Source of the DNA: Desulfobacterales bacterium
GTDB taxonomy: Bacteria > Desulfobacterota > Desulfobacteria > Desulfobacterales > Desulfosalsimonadaceae
Length of the DNA stretch: 64,000 bases
Assembly (NCBI GenBank): GCA_018335195.1
Contig: JAGXKN010000005.1
Location: 1 to 64,000, forward strand
Reading direction: 5' to 3'
Shown here: in pieces, positions 39,204-48,623 of the stretch
Position numbering within the stretch: the first letter of the stretch is position 1
Layout of the letters: each line of letters starts with the position of its first letter
Position numbers and translations under genes: made by a program
Notes under the pieces: model-generated
The model's database searches: none
What the model saw: only the letters and a program-made list of their open reading frames with translations
What the model was told of the DNA's origin: nothing

Positions 39204-40505
39204 ATGCAGATTGTCACCACGCATCAGAGTACGGATTTTGACGGACTGGCCTCGCTTGTCGCGGCAACACTGATTTATCCGGGTGCCGTGGCCGTGCTTC
39301 CCAGGATCACCAATCCGAACGTAAAAGCATTCCTTTCCATCCACAAGGACCTGTTTTCCCTTTACCGAACGGGTGATCTGGATCTGGCGGCGGTAAACCG
39401 GCTGATCGTGGTGGATACGAATAAATGGTCCCGGATTGAGAAGGGCGGACTTTTTCGGGATCAATACAAGCCGGAAGTCCTGATCTGGGATCATCATGAC
39501 CCGGCTGACTGCGATATGGACGCGTTATGGAAATGCCAGGAAAGCATGGGCGCCAATATCACGCTGATGGTGCGCAGGATTAAGGAACAGGGTACACAGA
39601 TTTCCCCGATACAGGCAACATTGTTTCTTATAGGGCTTTACGAGGATACGGGAAACCTCGTGTTTCCTTCAACAACTGCGGAGGATGCCTATACAGCGGC
39701 ATATCTGCTGGAGAATCGTGCGGATTTAAGCATTTTGCGAACCTTCCTTCAGCCGGCCTATGGAGAGCGCCAGAAGGACATCCTTTTTGAGATGCTGAAA
39801 ACGGCAAGCCGCCGAAAAATTCACAACTACAGTGCCAGTATCAACATCACCCATATCAACGGGCACATCAGCAACCTTTCGCTGGTGGTACACATGTACC
39901 GGGAGATTGTGAATGTGGACGTGGCCGTCGGGATCTTTGTCCAGCGGGAAAATGACAAGTGCATAGTCATCGGCAGGAGTATTGTCAGCGACCTTAACAT
40001 CGGTGCAGTTATGCGGAGCATGGGCGGCGGCGGGCACCCGGGAGCCGGGTCTGCGCTGCTGAAATCCGTGAATCCGAATTCCGTGAGGGAATGGATTGTC
40101 GAGCTGTTGAAGGGCAATCAGGAAAGTTCCGTTCAGGTGCGCGATCTCATGTCATCCCCGGTCATTCATGTCACAAGCGATACTTCAATGTCCGAGGTTT
40201 CCCGGATCCTGGAGGTGGAAAACTGCACAGGTCTGCCGGTGGTGGATCAGGATTGCCTGAAGGGCATTATTTCCAGGAGGGATTTCAAAAAGCTCAAAAA
40301 GGCGGGTCAGCTTCAGTCCCCGGTCAAGGCGTTTATGAGCACGAAAAATATTACCATCGGCCCGGATAAAAGCCCCATGCATGCCGCCCGCCTGATGGTC
40401 AAGCATGATGTCGGCCGCCTTCCGGTGATTGAAAACGATCGGATTATCGGCATCATTTCCCGTTCCGATGCCATGCGGTATTTTTATGACGCCTTGCCGG
40501 ATTGA
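39204..40505 (+). CDS. DHH/DHHA1 phosphoesterase with two CBS domains
   Basis: This 433-aa protein combines a DHH domain (STDFDGLAS at about 9-17, VDTNKW, DHHDPAD near 97), a DHHA1 domain ending in GGGGHPGAGS near 274, and two CBS domains (about 308-360, 370-430; VRDLMSSPVIHV..., MSTKNITIGPDK...). This is the N-terminal half of the long tRNA-nucleotidyltransferase/poly(A)-polymerase-like proteins found in deltaproteobacteria, in which a nucleotidyltransferase normally follows. Here the gene stops after the second CBS domain. It is probably a nucleotide or oligonucleotide phosphodiesterase with adenosine-nucleotide sensing. No ribosome site is strong, and the ATG fits the conserved N-terminus. 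Confidence 0.88.
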   Translation: MQIVTTHQSTDFDGLASLVAATLIYPGAVAVLPRITNPNVKAFLSIHKDLFSLYRTGDLDLAAVNRLIVVDTNKWSRIEKGGLFRDQYKPEVLIWDHHDPADCDMDALWKCQESMGANITLMVRRIKEQGTQISPIQATLFLIGLYEDTGNLVFPSTTAEDAYTAAYLLENRADLSILRTFLQPAYGERQKDILFEMLKTASRRKIHNYSASINITHINGHISNLSLVVHMYREIVNVDVAVGIFVQRENDKCIVIGRSIVSDLNIGAVMRSMGGGGHPGAGSALLKSVNPNSVREWIVELLKGNQESSVQVRDLMSSPVIHVTSDTSMSEVSRILEVENCTGLPVVDQDCLKGIISRRDFKKLKKAGQLQSPVKAFMSTKNITIGPDKSPMHAARLMVKHDVGRLPVIENDRIIGIISRSDAMRYFYDALPD

Positions 40506-40540
40506 GCGGACCGGCTTTCGGGTGCCCGGGCAGGGAAGCG

Positions 40541-41194
40541 TCAGGCCATCTCCAGGACCTTTTCCACAAGTTTTTCGATTCCTTCTGCAACCTCGCTGAT
40601 TGACGGCCCGATCATGTAGGCGGGGGTCGTGACCAGCTTGTTTGCGCTGTCCACCTGGATTTCGTCCACTTCGCAGACCGTGTGCCTGCAACCCATGGCC
40701 TCGATGGCTTCAGCCGTGCCCAGGTCGTTTCCAATGGTGACCCGGGGATTCCGGGCTTCAAGCACTTTCGCCAGGATCGCCGGCGAAATGCACATGGCGC
40801 CGATCGGTTTTTCTGAATCCGCCATTTCGGTAATCAAGCGGTGAACCTCCGGATGGACTTCGGCTTCCTTGCCCTTGATGGCAAAATCGCTGAGGTTCTT
40901 GGCCGTGCCAAAACCCCCGGGCAGGATCAGGGCGGCGATCCGGGAGGCACGGATATCCTTGATGTCCGTAATTTCGCCTCTGGCGATGCGGGCGGATTCA
41001 ACCAGCACATTGCGGTTTTCTTCGGTAGGCTGGCCGGTAAGATGATTGACAACGTGATGCTGGGAGGTATCCGGGGCCATGCAGATCACGCGGGCACCTT
41101 TTCGATCCAGAGCCAGAAGCGTGATTACGGCTTCGTGAATTTCCGTCCCGTCATAGACACCGCATCCGGACAATAAGACACCGACATCTTTCAT
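40541..41194 (-). CDS. elbB: ElbB-like DJ-1/PfpI family protein (isoprenoid-associated glyoxalase type)
   Basis: This 217-aa protein matches ElbB, a class I glutamine-amidotransferase-like (DJ-1/PfpI) protein with reported glyoxalase activity and a genetic link to isoprenoid yield. Visible features are the start VGVLLSGCGVYDGTEIHEA, ALILPGGFGTAKNLSDFA, IGAMCISPAILAKVL with the nucleophile-elbow Cys, and NKLVTTPAYM. An AAGGAG site precedes the ATG at 41194. It is cytoplasmic and transcribed alone. Confidence 0.93.
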   Translation of the reverse strand: MKDVGVLLSGCGVYDGTEIHEAVITLLALDRKGARVICMAPDTSQHHVVNHLTGQPTEENRNVLVESARIARGEITDIKDIRASRIAALILPGGFGTAKNLSDFAIKGKEAEVHPEVHRLITEMADSEKPIGAMCISPAILAKVLEARNPRVTIGNDLGTAEAIEAMGCRHTVCEVDEIQVDSANKLVTTPAYMIGPSISEVAEGIEKLVEKVLEMA

Positions 41195-41324
41195 ACCGGA
41201 CTCCTTGTCGATCGATGTTTGATGTTGCGTTCCCGCTCATAACCGCTATTATCTATCAATGAATCGTGTTTACGTCAACAGGAAAAGCAGGCAGGGAAAA
41301 CGATTTCAAACAGCAGGAGGCCGG

Positions 41325-42329
41325 ATGACAGACAATTCATGGACTCCCGGAAAAATCCTCGAAATCTCTGGGTATTACTGGAAAACCGCCACGCTTCATG
41401 CAGCAGTGCATCTGGACCTGTTTTCCGTGCTCGACGGGCGGCAGGTCACGGCCCGGGAAGCGGCCGAGGCCTGTTGTTCAGACACCGACGGCACGGAGCG
41501 CCTGCTCAATGCACTGGCAGCAATGGATCTGGTCAACAAGACCGGACACAACTATACCAACACCGACGCGGCAAAGAAGTATTTGAGCCGGCATTCCGGG
41601 GAGTACCTGGGCCATATCATTTCGCACCACCATCACCTGGTACCTGCCTGGGCGCGGCTGGATCAGGCTGTTGCCAAAGGGGCCCCGGTTCGGCAGCAGG
41701 GTCCGCACGCGGATGAAACGCAGCGCAGGAGCTTTTTAATGGGGATGCACAACCTGGCCCGGCTGGTCGCCCCCCGGGCTGCGGTGCACGTGGACCTGAG
41801 CGGAAGCCGCCGGCTACTGGATCTGGGCGGGGGACCGGGCACTCATGCCATCTACTTCTGCCTGGAAAATCCCGGCCTGAACGCCACTGTGGCGGACCTT
41901 CCCGCCACCCGCGCGTATGCCGAAGAAAACATCGCAGAGTACGGCTTGTCCGGGCGCATTTCCTTTACACCCGTGGACTACACGGCAGAAAACATCCCCG
42001 GGCAGTACGATGCCGCGTGGCTTTCGCACGTTCTGCACGGGGAGGGCCCGGAAAACTGCTTGGAAATCCTGAAAAAAACCGTATCTGCACTTATCCCGGG
42101 CGGAAAAATCCTGGTCCACGACTTTATCCTGGACAATACCCGGGCCGCTCCGCTGTTTCCGGCGCTTTTTTCCCTGAACATGCTGGTCAACACCGATTTC
42201 GGCCGGGCGTATTCCGAGCAGGAGATCACGGAAATGATTTCGGCAGCAGGCGCTGAGCAGATCAAACGCCTGGATTTCTGCGGGCCCAATGATTCTGGCA
42301 TTATTGAAGGCATCGCTCTACGGGGGTGA
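41325..42329 (+). CDS. SAM-dependent O-methyltransferase (acetylserotonin O-methyltransferase-like)
   Basis: This 334-aa protein has an N-terminal helical dimerisation region (about 1-95, with winged-helix-like SVLDGRQVTAREAAE) and a class I methyltransferase domain with motif I LLDLGGGPGTHAIYF (about 163-177), ATVADLPATRAYAEE, and a catalytic-like DAAWLSHVLHGE segment. The layout matches small-molecule O-methyltransferases of the plant/bacterial hydroxyindole type. The substrate is unknown. The ATG at 41325 follows AGGAGG by 4 bp, so an upstream open extension was dropped. It converges on a small gene 27 bp away. Confidence 0.85.
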   Translation: MTDNSWTPGKILEISGYYWKTATLHAAVHLDLFSVLDGRQVTAREAAEACCSDTDGTERLLNALAAMDLVNKTGHNYTNTDAAKKYLSRHSGEYLGHIISHHHHLVPAWARLDQAVAKGAPVRQQGPHADETQRRSFLMGMHNLARLVAPRAAVHVDLSGSRRLLDLGGGPGTHAIYFCLENPGLNATVADLPATRAYAEENIAEYGLSGRISFTPVDYTAENIPGQYDAAWLSHVLHGEGPENCLEILKKTVSALIPGGKILVHDFILDNTRAAPLFPALFSLNMLVNTDFGRAYSEQEITEMISAAGAEQIKRLDFCGPNDSGIIEGIALRG

Positions 42330-42358
42330 TCCGGCGATGCCGGATTCGCGATCGAATC
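42329..42358. other. Two overlapping short palindromes between convergent genes
   Basis: A 7-bp perfect stem with a 3-nt loop (ATCCGGC-GAT-GCCGGAT, 42329-42345) overlaps a 6-bp stem with a 4-nt loop (GATTCG-CGAT-CGAATC, 42343-42358). They are mutually exclusive hairpins spanning the gap between the methyltransferase stop and the SseB-like gene stop. There is no U-tract, so a terminator role is unproven. Confidence 0.45.
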
Positions 42359-42650
42359 AGGGCTGGATCTGCTTGCGAATCCGGCCTTCGGCATCGAGCA
42401 TAAAAACCAAAAATCCGTTATCGCGGGCATCTCTGGCCAGTTCTTCAAACATCACCGCCTGGACTTCATATTTTTCTCCGGGCGAACGGGGCAGGTTGAT
42501 CAGGCAGGCCATGGCGGCTTCTTTTTCGTGAAATGCAGGGATGTATGAAATTCCGCTTTGTTCATCGTAAAGCCCCATGAATTTTTCACTGCCGCCCGGA
42601 TCCGCCACAGCCACGTAGACCCAGGATTCATTTTTCAGTTCTTCGTTCAT
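42357..42650 (-). CDS. Small SseB-like domain protein
   Basis: This 97-aa protein begins MNEELKNESWVYVAVADP and shows a compact alpha/beta pattern (FMGLYDEQSGISYIPAFHEKEAAMACL ... FMLDAEGRIRKQIQP) resembling the N-terminal SseB domain, a small module of unknown biochemical role. There is no signal peptide. AAAGGA precedes the ATG at 42650. The open frame extends 31 codons upstream without a ribosome site. Function unknown. Confidence 0.6.
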   Translation of the reverse strand: MNEELKNESWVYVAVADPGGSEKFMGLYDEQSGISYIPAFHEKEAAMACLINLPRSPGEKYEVQAVMFEELARDARDNGFLVFMLDAEGRIRKQIQP

Positions 42651-42793
42651 AAGCGCGTTCCTTTCAGTCCGGGGTTTTGAAATCAGGCCGGCATACAGCC
42701 GGAATGCTGCGCATAAATTCGAATATCCAAAATCAAAAGTCAATCATTCTGTTTGCGCACAAAATTTCGATTGAAGATCTGCTGTGCAGTGAA

Positions 42794-42822
42794 TTGACAG
42801 TCCGGCTCCTATGGGTTAGGAT
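42794..42822 (+). promoter_or_regulatory. Sigma70 promoter for the phosphoesterase/activase pair
   Basis: A perfect TTGACA (42794-42799) and TAGGAT (42817-42822) are spaced by 17 bp, ending 30 bp before the ATG at 42853. It is one of the best promoter matches in the window. Confidence 0.6.
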
Positions 42823-42852
42823 GCATCCACGAAATGCATAAGGCAGGAAAAG

Positions 42853-43548
42853 ATGGACTTGCAAAAGTTAAAAACCCCGGAACGCATCGGTCTGATCGGA
42901 GACACCCACGGCAATGCGGATCTGCTTGGCAGGGCAATAGATACCTTGTTACACAACGGCGCAGACTGCATTGTCCATCTCGGTGATTTCTGTGATTCCC
43001 AGGATCACGGAGATCTGCGCCAGGTTTTTTTATTATTGTTTCGTCACCGGGTTCGGACGGTCAAGGGAAACAATGATTTCCAGGTGGAGAAAATGCTGCA
43101 GCACAAGGAATTGTGCCAATACCCGGATAAACGGGAGCAATGGCTGGCTTTTTTGCAACAGACACCCGTTGTTATGCGTTTGGGTGGTGTCTGCTGTTGT
43201 CATTCCCTGCCGTACGATTCGATCCGGGCCTTTTACGAGCCCGTTGATACCGGTGGCACTGACCGGGCGGCCGAGGTGTTTGATCGTGTCGCCGATCATG
43301 TTATATTCTGCGGACACAGTCATGATCCGGTTTTGTTCAGGAGCCGCAACCGGGTCGTGACCCGGGAACAGATGCATGGGCAATCCACCGTATTGCATTG
43401 CCATCAACGCTATATTATTATTGTCGGCGCCGGGGAAAATTCGGAATGCGCCGTATTTGATATGAACCGATTACGATATGAGCGGATCTTGATCCCCGCT
43501 CCAAGCCGGGTGGAACAAGCCGATGAAAGAGCCGAACTCAGATTTTAA
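42853..43548 (+). CDS. Calcineurin-like metallophosphoesterase (YfcE-like)
   Basis: This 231-aa protein has the metallophosphoesterase motif set: GDTHGNADLL (16-25), LGDFCDS (43-49), GNND (about 73), CHSLPYD (about 115), and CGHSHDP (about 154). It is distinct in sequence from the phosphoesterase at 7297-8022. The last 26 nt overlap the start of the giant activase gene, so the two are translationally coupled, but no functional link to acyl-CoA metabolism is known to me. Confidence 0.88.
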   Translation: MDLQKLKTPERIGLIGDTHGNADLLGRAIDTLLHNGADCIVHLGDFCDSQDHGDLRQVFLLLFRHRVRTVKGNNDFQVEKMLQHKELCQYPDKREQWLAFLQQTPVVMRLGGVCCCHSLPYDSIRAFYEPVDTGGTDRAAEVFDRVADHVIFCGHSHDPVLFRSRNRVVTREQMHGQSTVLHCHQRYIIIVGAGENSECAVFDMNRLRYERILIPAPSRVEQADERAELRF

Positions 43549-46500
43549 ATACATCAGCGAGATCGAAACCCAAACCCTGGAAACCATGGGCATATGTCTG
43601 GGCGCCTCCACGGTTTCCATCGTGCACCTGCAGACCGCAAGCGATCCGGCGGATTCTTTCCGGCCGCGGATTGTTGGTGCATCCACGTATCCCCATGGCG
43701 GAAATCCGAGAAAGACCCTGTTGTCTGCGCTCGAAGACTCCGGTGTGCAACGCTGCCATCGGGTCGTGGCCACCGGCAGGCGATTCCGGGAGTTCGTCAA
43801 CCTGACCACCATCCCCGAGCCTGAAGCCGTTGAGTATGCCTACCGGCAGGTCCGCCCCGCGGACGTGAAGTGTCCGGCGATCGTGTCAGCGGGCGGCGAG
43901 ACCTTCATGGTCTATGTTCTCGACGACAAGGGACGGATCAATAACGTGCTCACCGGAAACAAGTGCGCTTCTGGCACGGGCGAGTTTTTCATGCAGCAGC
44001 TAACTCGCATGGGGGTGACGCTGGAAGAGGCCGCGCTCTGGTCTGCCACCGAGACCCCGTACCAGGTTTCGGGCCGATGCTCGGTATTCTGCAAGTCAGA
44101 CTGCACGCATGCCATTAACAAGGGGGTGCCCAAGGCCAGGGTTACCGCCGGCCTGTGCCGGATGATGGCCAACAAGATCCTGGAGCTGCTCAAGCAGGTG
44201 GAAAAAAGAAATATCATGATCGTTGGGGGATCGGCCCGCAACCAGATGATGATCGATTACCTGGAGGAGGCCATCCCCGGCCTGATCGTTCCGGATGAGG
44301 CACCGTATTTCGAGGCGATGGGCGCTGCCTTGTGGGCCCTTGAAAACGAGGCCGCCGCCCTGCCGGATGAAAGCCGCCTGTTTGTCGAGGGTGCGGCATC
44401 GTTTGATATTCTTCCCAGACTGCAGGATTATGCGGATCAGGTAACGTTTAAAAGCGTGAACCGGGGGGAAATGCTCCCGGGCGATGAATGCATCCTGGGC
44501 CTGGACGTGGGTTCCACCACCACCAAGGCGGTTTTGATGCGCAGAAATGATGATGCCATCCTGGCTGACGTGTACCTCTATACTCACGGCGACCCTGTGG
44601 GCGCTTCCCGGTCCTGCTACCGGAACCTGCTCGAGCAGGTGGCGGCACGCATGGATCCGGACAGTCTTTCGATCACCGGGCTCGGTGTATGCGGGTCCGG
44701 CCGTCAGATTGCGGGCCTGCACGCGTTGACCGACGGCGTGATCAATGAAATCGTGGCCCATGCCGCCGCAGCGGTGCATTTTGACCCGGAGGTGGACACC
44801 CTGTTTGAAATCGGGGGCCAGGATGCCAAGTATACTTATATCACCAGCGGGGTCCCGTCCGATTATGCCATGAACGAGGCGTGCTCGGCCGGCACCGGTT
44901 CCTTTCTGGCGGAATCCGCGCACGAAACCCTGGGAGTGGGTGTGGAATCCATAGCTGAGGTGGCCCTCCAGTCCCAGAATCCCCCGAATTTCAACGATCA
45001 GTGCGCGGCATTTATTTCATCTGACATCAAGACCGCGGTGCACGAGGGCGTGGCTCATGAAGATATCATTGCCGGGCTGGTCTATTCCATATGCATGAAT
45101 TACATCAACCGGGTCAAGGGCAACCGGCCGGTGGGCGGCAAGGTTTTTATGCAGGGCGGGGTTTGCTACAACCGTGCCGTGCCCCTGGCCATGGCGGCAC
45201 TGTCGTCCAAGCCCATTATCGTGCCGCCGGATCCCGGATTGATGGGTGCATTCGGCGTGGCCCTGGAGATCAAAAAGCGAATTGACATGGGGCTGATTGT
45301 CAGCCATGCCTTTGACCTCAAGACCTTGGCCGGGCGCGAGGTGGTTTACCGGAAATCTTTTACCTGCAAGGGCGGCAAGGAAAAATGCGACCGCGGATGC
45401 GAAATTGCCGTGATCGAACTCGAAGGCAAGCGCTATCCGTTCGGGGGCGCCTGCAACCGCTACTACAATCTGCGCTACAATCTCAAGTATGATATCGAGT
45501 CCCTGGACATGGTCAAAAAGCGAGAACATCTCGTATTTGACAAATACGCCGCGCCCCGGCCGGAAAGTCCGGCCCGGCCAGGCCGTGTGGGCATTAACAA
45601 GAGTTTTTTGACAAACAGTTATTATCCCCTGTATTCCCAGTTTTTTGCAGCACTGGGCTTTGATCCCGTGCTTTCCGAACGGCCCGAGCCGGAGGGTATT
45701 GAGATGCGCAATGCCGCCTTCTGCTACCCGGCCGAACTGTCCCACGGGTATTTCTATTCCCTGATCCACTCGGAAGATCCCCCGGAATTCATCTTTCTGC
45801 CGCACGTCAAATCCGTGCATGTGGAAAACGGATATGCCAATTCCCAGGTCTGCCCGTTTGTCCAGGGCGAGCCCTATTACCTGTGCACGACCTTCAGGCA
45901 AACCCTGTCGGAACTGGAAAAAAAGGGAATCCGGGTGCTTTCTCCCTTTATTGACATGTCCCCGGGACCGGATGCGGCAAAGGACCCGTTGGTTCGGACT
46001 GCCGTGGACATGGGGGTGGATCGGCAAACAGCGGAAGAGGCCTTTGAAACCGCCAAGCAGCAACAACTTGCATGCTTTGCGGAAATGAAACAGATCGGCG
46101 CCCGGGCGCTTGAACAGCTGGAGGCCGATCCGGAGAAAATCGGGGTGGTGATTTTCGGCCGGCCCTATAACGGTTTTGTGGAGGAAGCCCACATGGGCAT
46201 CCCCCACAAGTTGGCTTCGCGGGGGGTTTACGTGATCCCGCTGGATTTTTTGCCCATTGAAGCAGAAGCCTCCAAGCCGCATATGTACTGGGGCATGGGG
46301 CAGATGATCCTGAAGGCGGCCAGGCATGTCAAAAACCATTCCCAGCTTTTTGCCACCTATATCACCAATTTCTCCTGCGGACCGGATTCCTTTGTAGTAG
46401 GGTATTTCAGAGACATCATGGGAAGAAAGCCCTCGCTGACCCTGGAGCTTGACAGCCACACCGCGGATGCCGGGATCGAAACCCGGATCGAAGCGTTTCT

Positions 46501-47917
46501 CGATATCGTGGCCGAGTACCGGCAGCTCCTGCTTGCCAGTAACCAGCCTGCGGAGCGGGACGCGTTTTCACCTGCACGAACCTTTCTGGATAGCGGCACG
46601 CCCATGGTCAGGACTTCTGACGGGCGGGAGCTTCTCTTAACCGATCCGCGGGTCACGTTTCTGATCCCTTCCATGGGGCGGCTGGGTACCGAATTGGTGG
46701 CAGCCGCGTTTGAAGCCTCGGGGCTGCACGTGGCCCCTCACCCCCCGGCTGATGAAAATGTGCTCAAGCTCGGCCGGGCCCACACGTCGTGCAAGGAATG
46801 TCTCCCGCTGATTCTGACCACCGGGACCCTGCTCAATTACGCCTACAACAAAAAGCGGGATGACGAAATCCTGGTCTATTTCATGGCCTCGGCCTCGGGT
46901 CCGTGCCGGTTCGGCCAGTATTCCGTTTTTATGGAAGACCTAGTCTCCCGCCTAGAACTTGAAAATGTGGCCATTTTTTCCCTGACCTCGGATAATACGT
47001 ATTTTGGCCTGGAGGGGCACCTGAATTATTACAAGGCATGGTGGGCGCTGGTGATCTCGGATATCATGGAGGATATCCGTTCCATGATTCTTGCCAATGC
47101 AGCGAACGTGGATCAGGCCATGGAAACGTTCGAACAGCAGTGGCAGCCGATCGTGGAAACCATGATTCACGGCAATTACAAGCAGCTCATGGCGCGGCTT
47201 GAAAACACCGTGGACGTGCTTTCCCGCATCCCCATGCAGAAAAACCCGGCGGATGTGCCCGCCATCCTGATTACCGGGGAAATTTTCGTCCGCCGGGACG
47301 CACTGTCCAGGCAGTTTCTGACCGAGCGGCTGGCCGAAAAGGGTTTTGCCGTGATCTGTTCCCCGGTCTCCGAGTGGATCCGGTATTCGGACTATTGCGT
47401 GGAAACAGATGAGAAAAACTGGGGCCGGATGTCGGTGGGCCAGAAGCTCAAGTTCAAGCTCCGCCAGATGTTCATGAACCGCTATGAAAAACGGATTTCC
47501 GGCACGTTGGCGCGCTCCGGGCTGGTGGATGGTCACCTGGCAGACATTCATACAATGATTGAAAACGCCTCCCCGTATATTTCCCCCCGGCTGGGCGGCG
47601 AGGCGATTCTCACGGTAGGCAGCGCGTTGACTGAAATCGCCTCATCGGTTTCCGGGGTGATCGCGATCGGACCCTTCGGGTGCATGCCCAACCGGGTCTC
47701 AGAGGCGATTCTCAGCGAGGTCATGACCCGGCGGGACAAGCTTCATATCCCGCGCCGGGAAAATTATCTCGAGCCTGTACTTTCAGAGGTAGACGCCCTG
47801 CCGTTTCTGGCAGTGGAAAGCGACGGATCCCCGTTCCCCCAACTCATTGAGGCAAAACTCGAAGCGTTCTGCCTGCGGGCCCGGCGACTGCACCAGCGGA
47901 TGCGTGCGGTAAACTGA
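43523..47917 (+). CDS. CoA-enzyme activase / 2-hydroxyacyl-CoA dehydratase-type fusion protein
   Basis: This 1464-aa protein contains two tandem BadF/BcrA-type ATPase domains. The first is at about 20-290, with NKCASGTGEFFMQQL. The second is at about 325-600, with GLDVGSTTTKAVLM, EIGGQDAKYTY and CSAGTGSFLAESA. A Cys-rich CKGGKEKCDRGCE near 620 and a long DUF2229/2-hydroxyglutaryl-CoA-dehydratase-D-like region (about 680-1440) follow, with CYPAE, FGRPYNGF, and CKECLPL. Small activators of this family deliver ATP-driven electrons through a [4Fe-4S] cluster to dehydratases or benzoyl-CoA reductases. Very large fused forms are common in anaerobes, but their substrate is generally unknown. No dehydratase alpha/beta subunits flank it. 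It is cytoplasmic and iron-sulfur dependent. Confidence 0.9.
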   Translation: MKEPNSDFKYISEIETQTLETMGICLGASTVSIVHLQTASDPADSFRPRIVGASTYPHGGNPRKTLLSALEDSGVQRCHRVVATGRRFREFVNLTTIPEPEAVEYAYRQVRPADVKCPAIVSAGGETFMVYVLDDKGRINNVLTGNKCASGTGEFFMQQLTRMGVTLEEAALWSATETPYQVSGRCSVFCKSDCTHAINKGVPKARVTAGLCRMMANKILELLKQVEKRNIMIVGGSARNQMMIDYLEEAIPGLIVPDEAPYFEAMGAALWALENEAAALPDESRLFVEGAASFDILPRLQDYADQVTFKSVNRGEMLPGDECILGLDVGSTTTKAVLMRRNDDAILADVYLYTHGDPVGASRSCYRNLLEQVAARMDPDSLSITGLGVCGSGRQIAGLHALTDGVINEIVAHAAAAVHFDPEVDTLFEIGGQDAKYTYITSGVPSDYAMNEACSAGTGSFLAESAHETLGVGVESIAEVALQSQNPPNFNDQCAAFISSDIKTAVHEGVAHEDIIAGLVYSICMNYINRVKGNRPVGGKVFMQGGVCYNRAVPLAMAALSSKPIIVPPDPGLMGAFGVALEIKKRIDMGLIVSHAFDLKTLAGREVVYRKSFTCKGGKEKCDRGCEIAVIELEGKRYPFGGACNRYYNLRYNLKYDIESLDMVKKREHLVFDKYAAPRPESPARPGRVGINKSFLTNSYYPLYSQFFAALGFDPVLSERPEPEGIEMRNAAFCYPAELSHGYFYSLIHSEDPPEFIFLPHVKSVHVENGYANSQVCPFVQGEPYYLCTTFRQTLSELEKKGIRVLSPFIDMSPGPDAAKDPLVRTAVDMGVDRQTAEEAFETAKQQQLACFAEMKQIGARALEQLEADPEKIGVVIFGRPYNGFVEEAHMGIPHKLASRGVYVIPLDFLPIEAEASKPHMYWGMGQMILKAARHVKNHSQLFATYITNFSCGPDSFVVGYFRDIMGRKPSLTLELDSHTADAGIETRIEAFLDIVAEYRQLLLASNQPAERDAFSPARTFLDSGTPMVRTSDGRELLLTDPRVTFLIPSMGRLGTELVAAAFEASGLHVAPHPPADENVLKLGRAHTSCKECLPLILTTGTLLNYAYNKKRDDEILVYFMASASGPCRFGQYSVFMEDLVSRLELENVAIFSLTSDNTYFGLEGHLNYYKAWWALVISDIMEDIRSMILANAANVDQAMETFEQQWQPIVETMIHGNYKQLMARLENTVDVLSRIPMQKNPADVPAILITGEIFVRRDALSRQFLTERLAEKGFAVICSPVSEWIRYSDYCVETDEKNWGRMSVGQKLKFKLRQMFMNRYEKRISGTLARSGLVDGHLADIHTMIENASPYISPRLGGEAILTVGSALTEIASSVSGVIAIGPFGCMPNRVSEAILSEVMTRRDKLHIPRRENYLEPVLSEVDALPFLAVESDGSPFPQLIEAKLEAFCLRARRLHQRMRAVN

Positions 47918-47918
47918 T

Positions 47919-48623
47919 CTATTCTTTGGCATGCCCCACCGGCAGCAGGTAAAGGGGCCGGGTGTTTTCATCCAGGTCCAGGGTGCGGGCCACCCTTGGA
48001 TCGTCAAACGCACCGATGGGCACTGTGGCCAAATCCAGTGAAACGCCCTGAAGGCAAAGGTTCTGCGCGGCATGCCCGGCTTCCATCAGGGCGTAGCGTT
48101 TTCCCCGCTCGTCGTATTTTCGCATGGTTCGCTCAAATACGGCTGTAAACACGAATACGGCCGGGGCCTGTTTAATGGCGGACTGATGCAGGCCCGCTTG
48201 CCACAGCGCTTCTGTTTTATCTCCCGGGGCTTCTCTGACAAGCCCGTGGTCTTCCGGCTGATATCTGTAAATTCCAGGGTCCAAACCCTCCACGTCTGCT
48301 GCGGCCAGAAATACCTCCAGGGGATAGAGCGCGCCTGCAGAGGGTGCGGTGCGAAATCCCCCCGGGCTGGTAACACCCTGTGCCGCCCAGCAAAGCTGGG
48401 AGATTTCCTCCAGGGTGAGGTGCTTGTCGGTATAGGCCCTTTGCGAGCGGCGCTCAAGCAGGGCCTGTTCAATGGTGGTTCGGCTGTTGTGCTTTGGCCC
48501 GGGCAGGTCAATTGTCTTTTTGGGGGATGTATCCATGGCGTCTGCCTCCAAACTGTTTGTAAAAGGGACAATTGTAAGGGAAACGATCAAGGCAAGGATT
48601 GCCGCAAATCCTGTGATTCGCAT
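47919..48623 (-). CDS. Exported SagB-type nitroreductase-family protein
   Basis: This 234-aa protein has an N-terminal hydrophobic signal or anchor (residues 1-23) and a nitroreductase/ThcOx-SagB-type oxidoreductase domain: RRSQRAYTDKHLTLEEISQLCWAAQG, RTAPSAGALYPLEVFLA, the EAGHAAQNLCLQ helix and a short C-terminal strand PLYLLPVGHAKE. Such domains bind FMN and oxidise or reduce small molecules or peptide azolines. An export signal is unusual for a flavoenzyme, but other anaerobes have similar lipid-attached or exported versions. AAAGGA precedes the ATG. It ends 1 bp from the activase stop on the other strand. Confidence 0.82.
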   Translation of the reverse strand: MRITGFAAILALIVSLTIVPFTNSLEADAMDTSPKKTIDLPGPKHNSRTTIEQALLERRSQRAYTDKHLTLEEISQLCWAAQGVTSPGGFRTAPSAGALYPLEVFLAAADVEGLDPGIYRYQPEDHGLVREAPGDKTEALWQAGLHQSAIKQAPAVFVFTAVFERTMRKYDERGKRYALMEAGHAAQNLCLQGVSLDLATVPIGAFDDPRVARTLDLDENTRPLYLLPVGHAKE

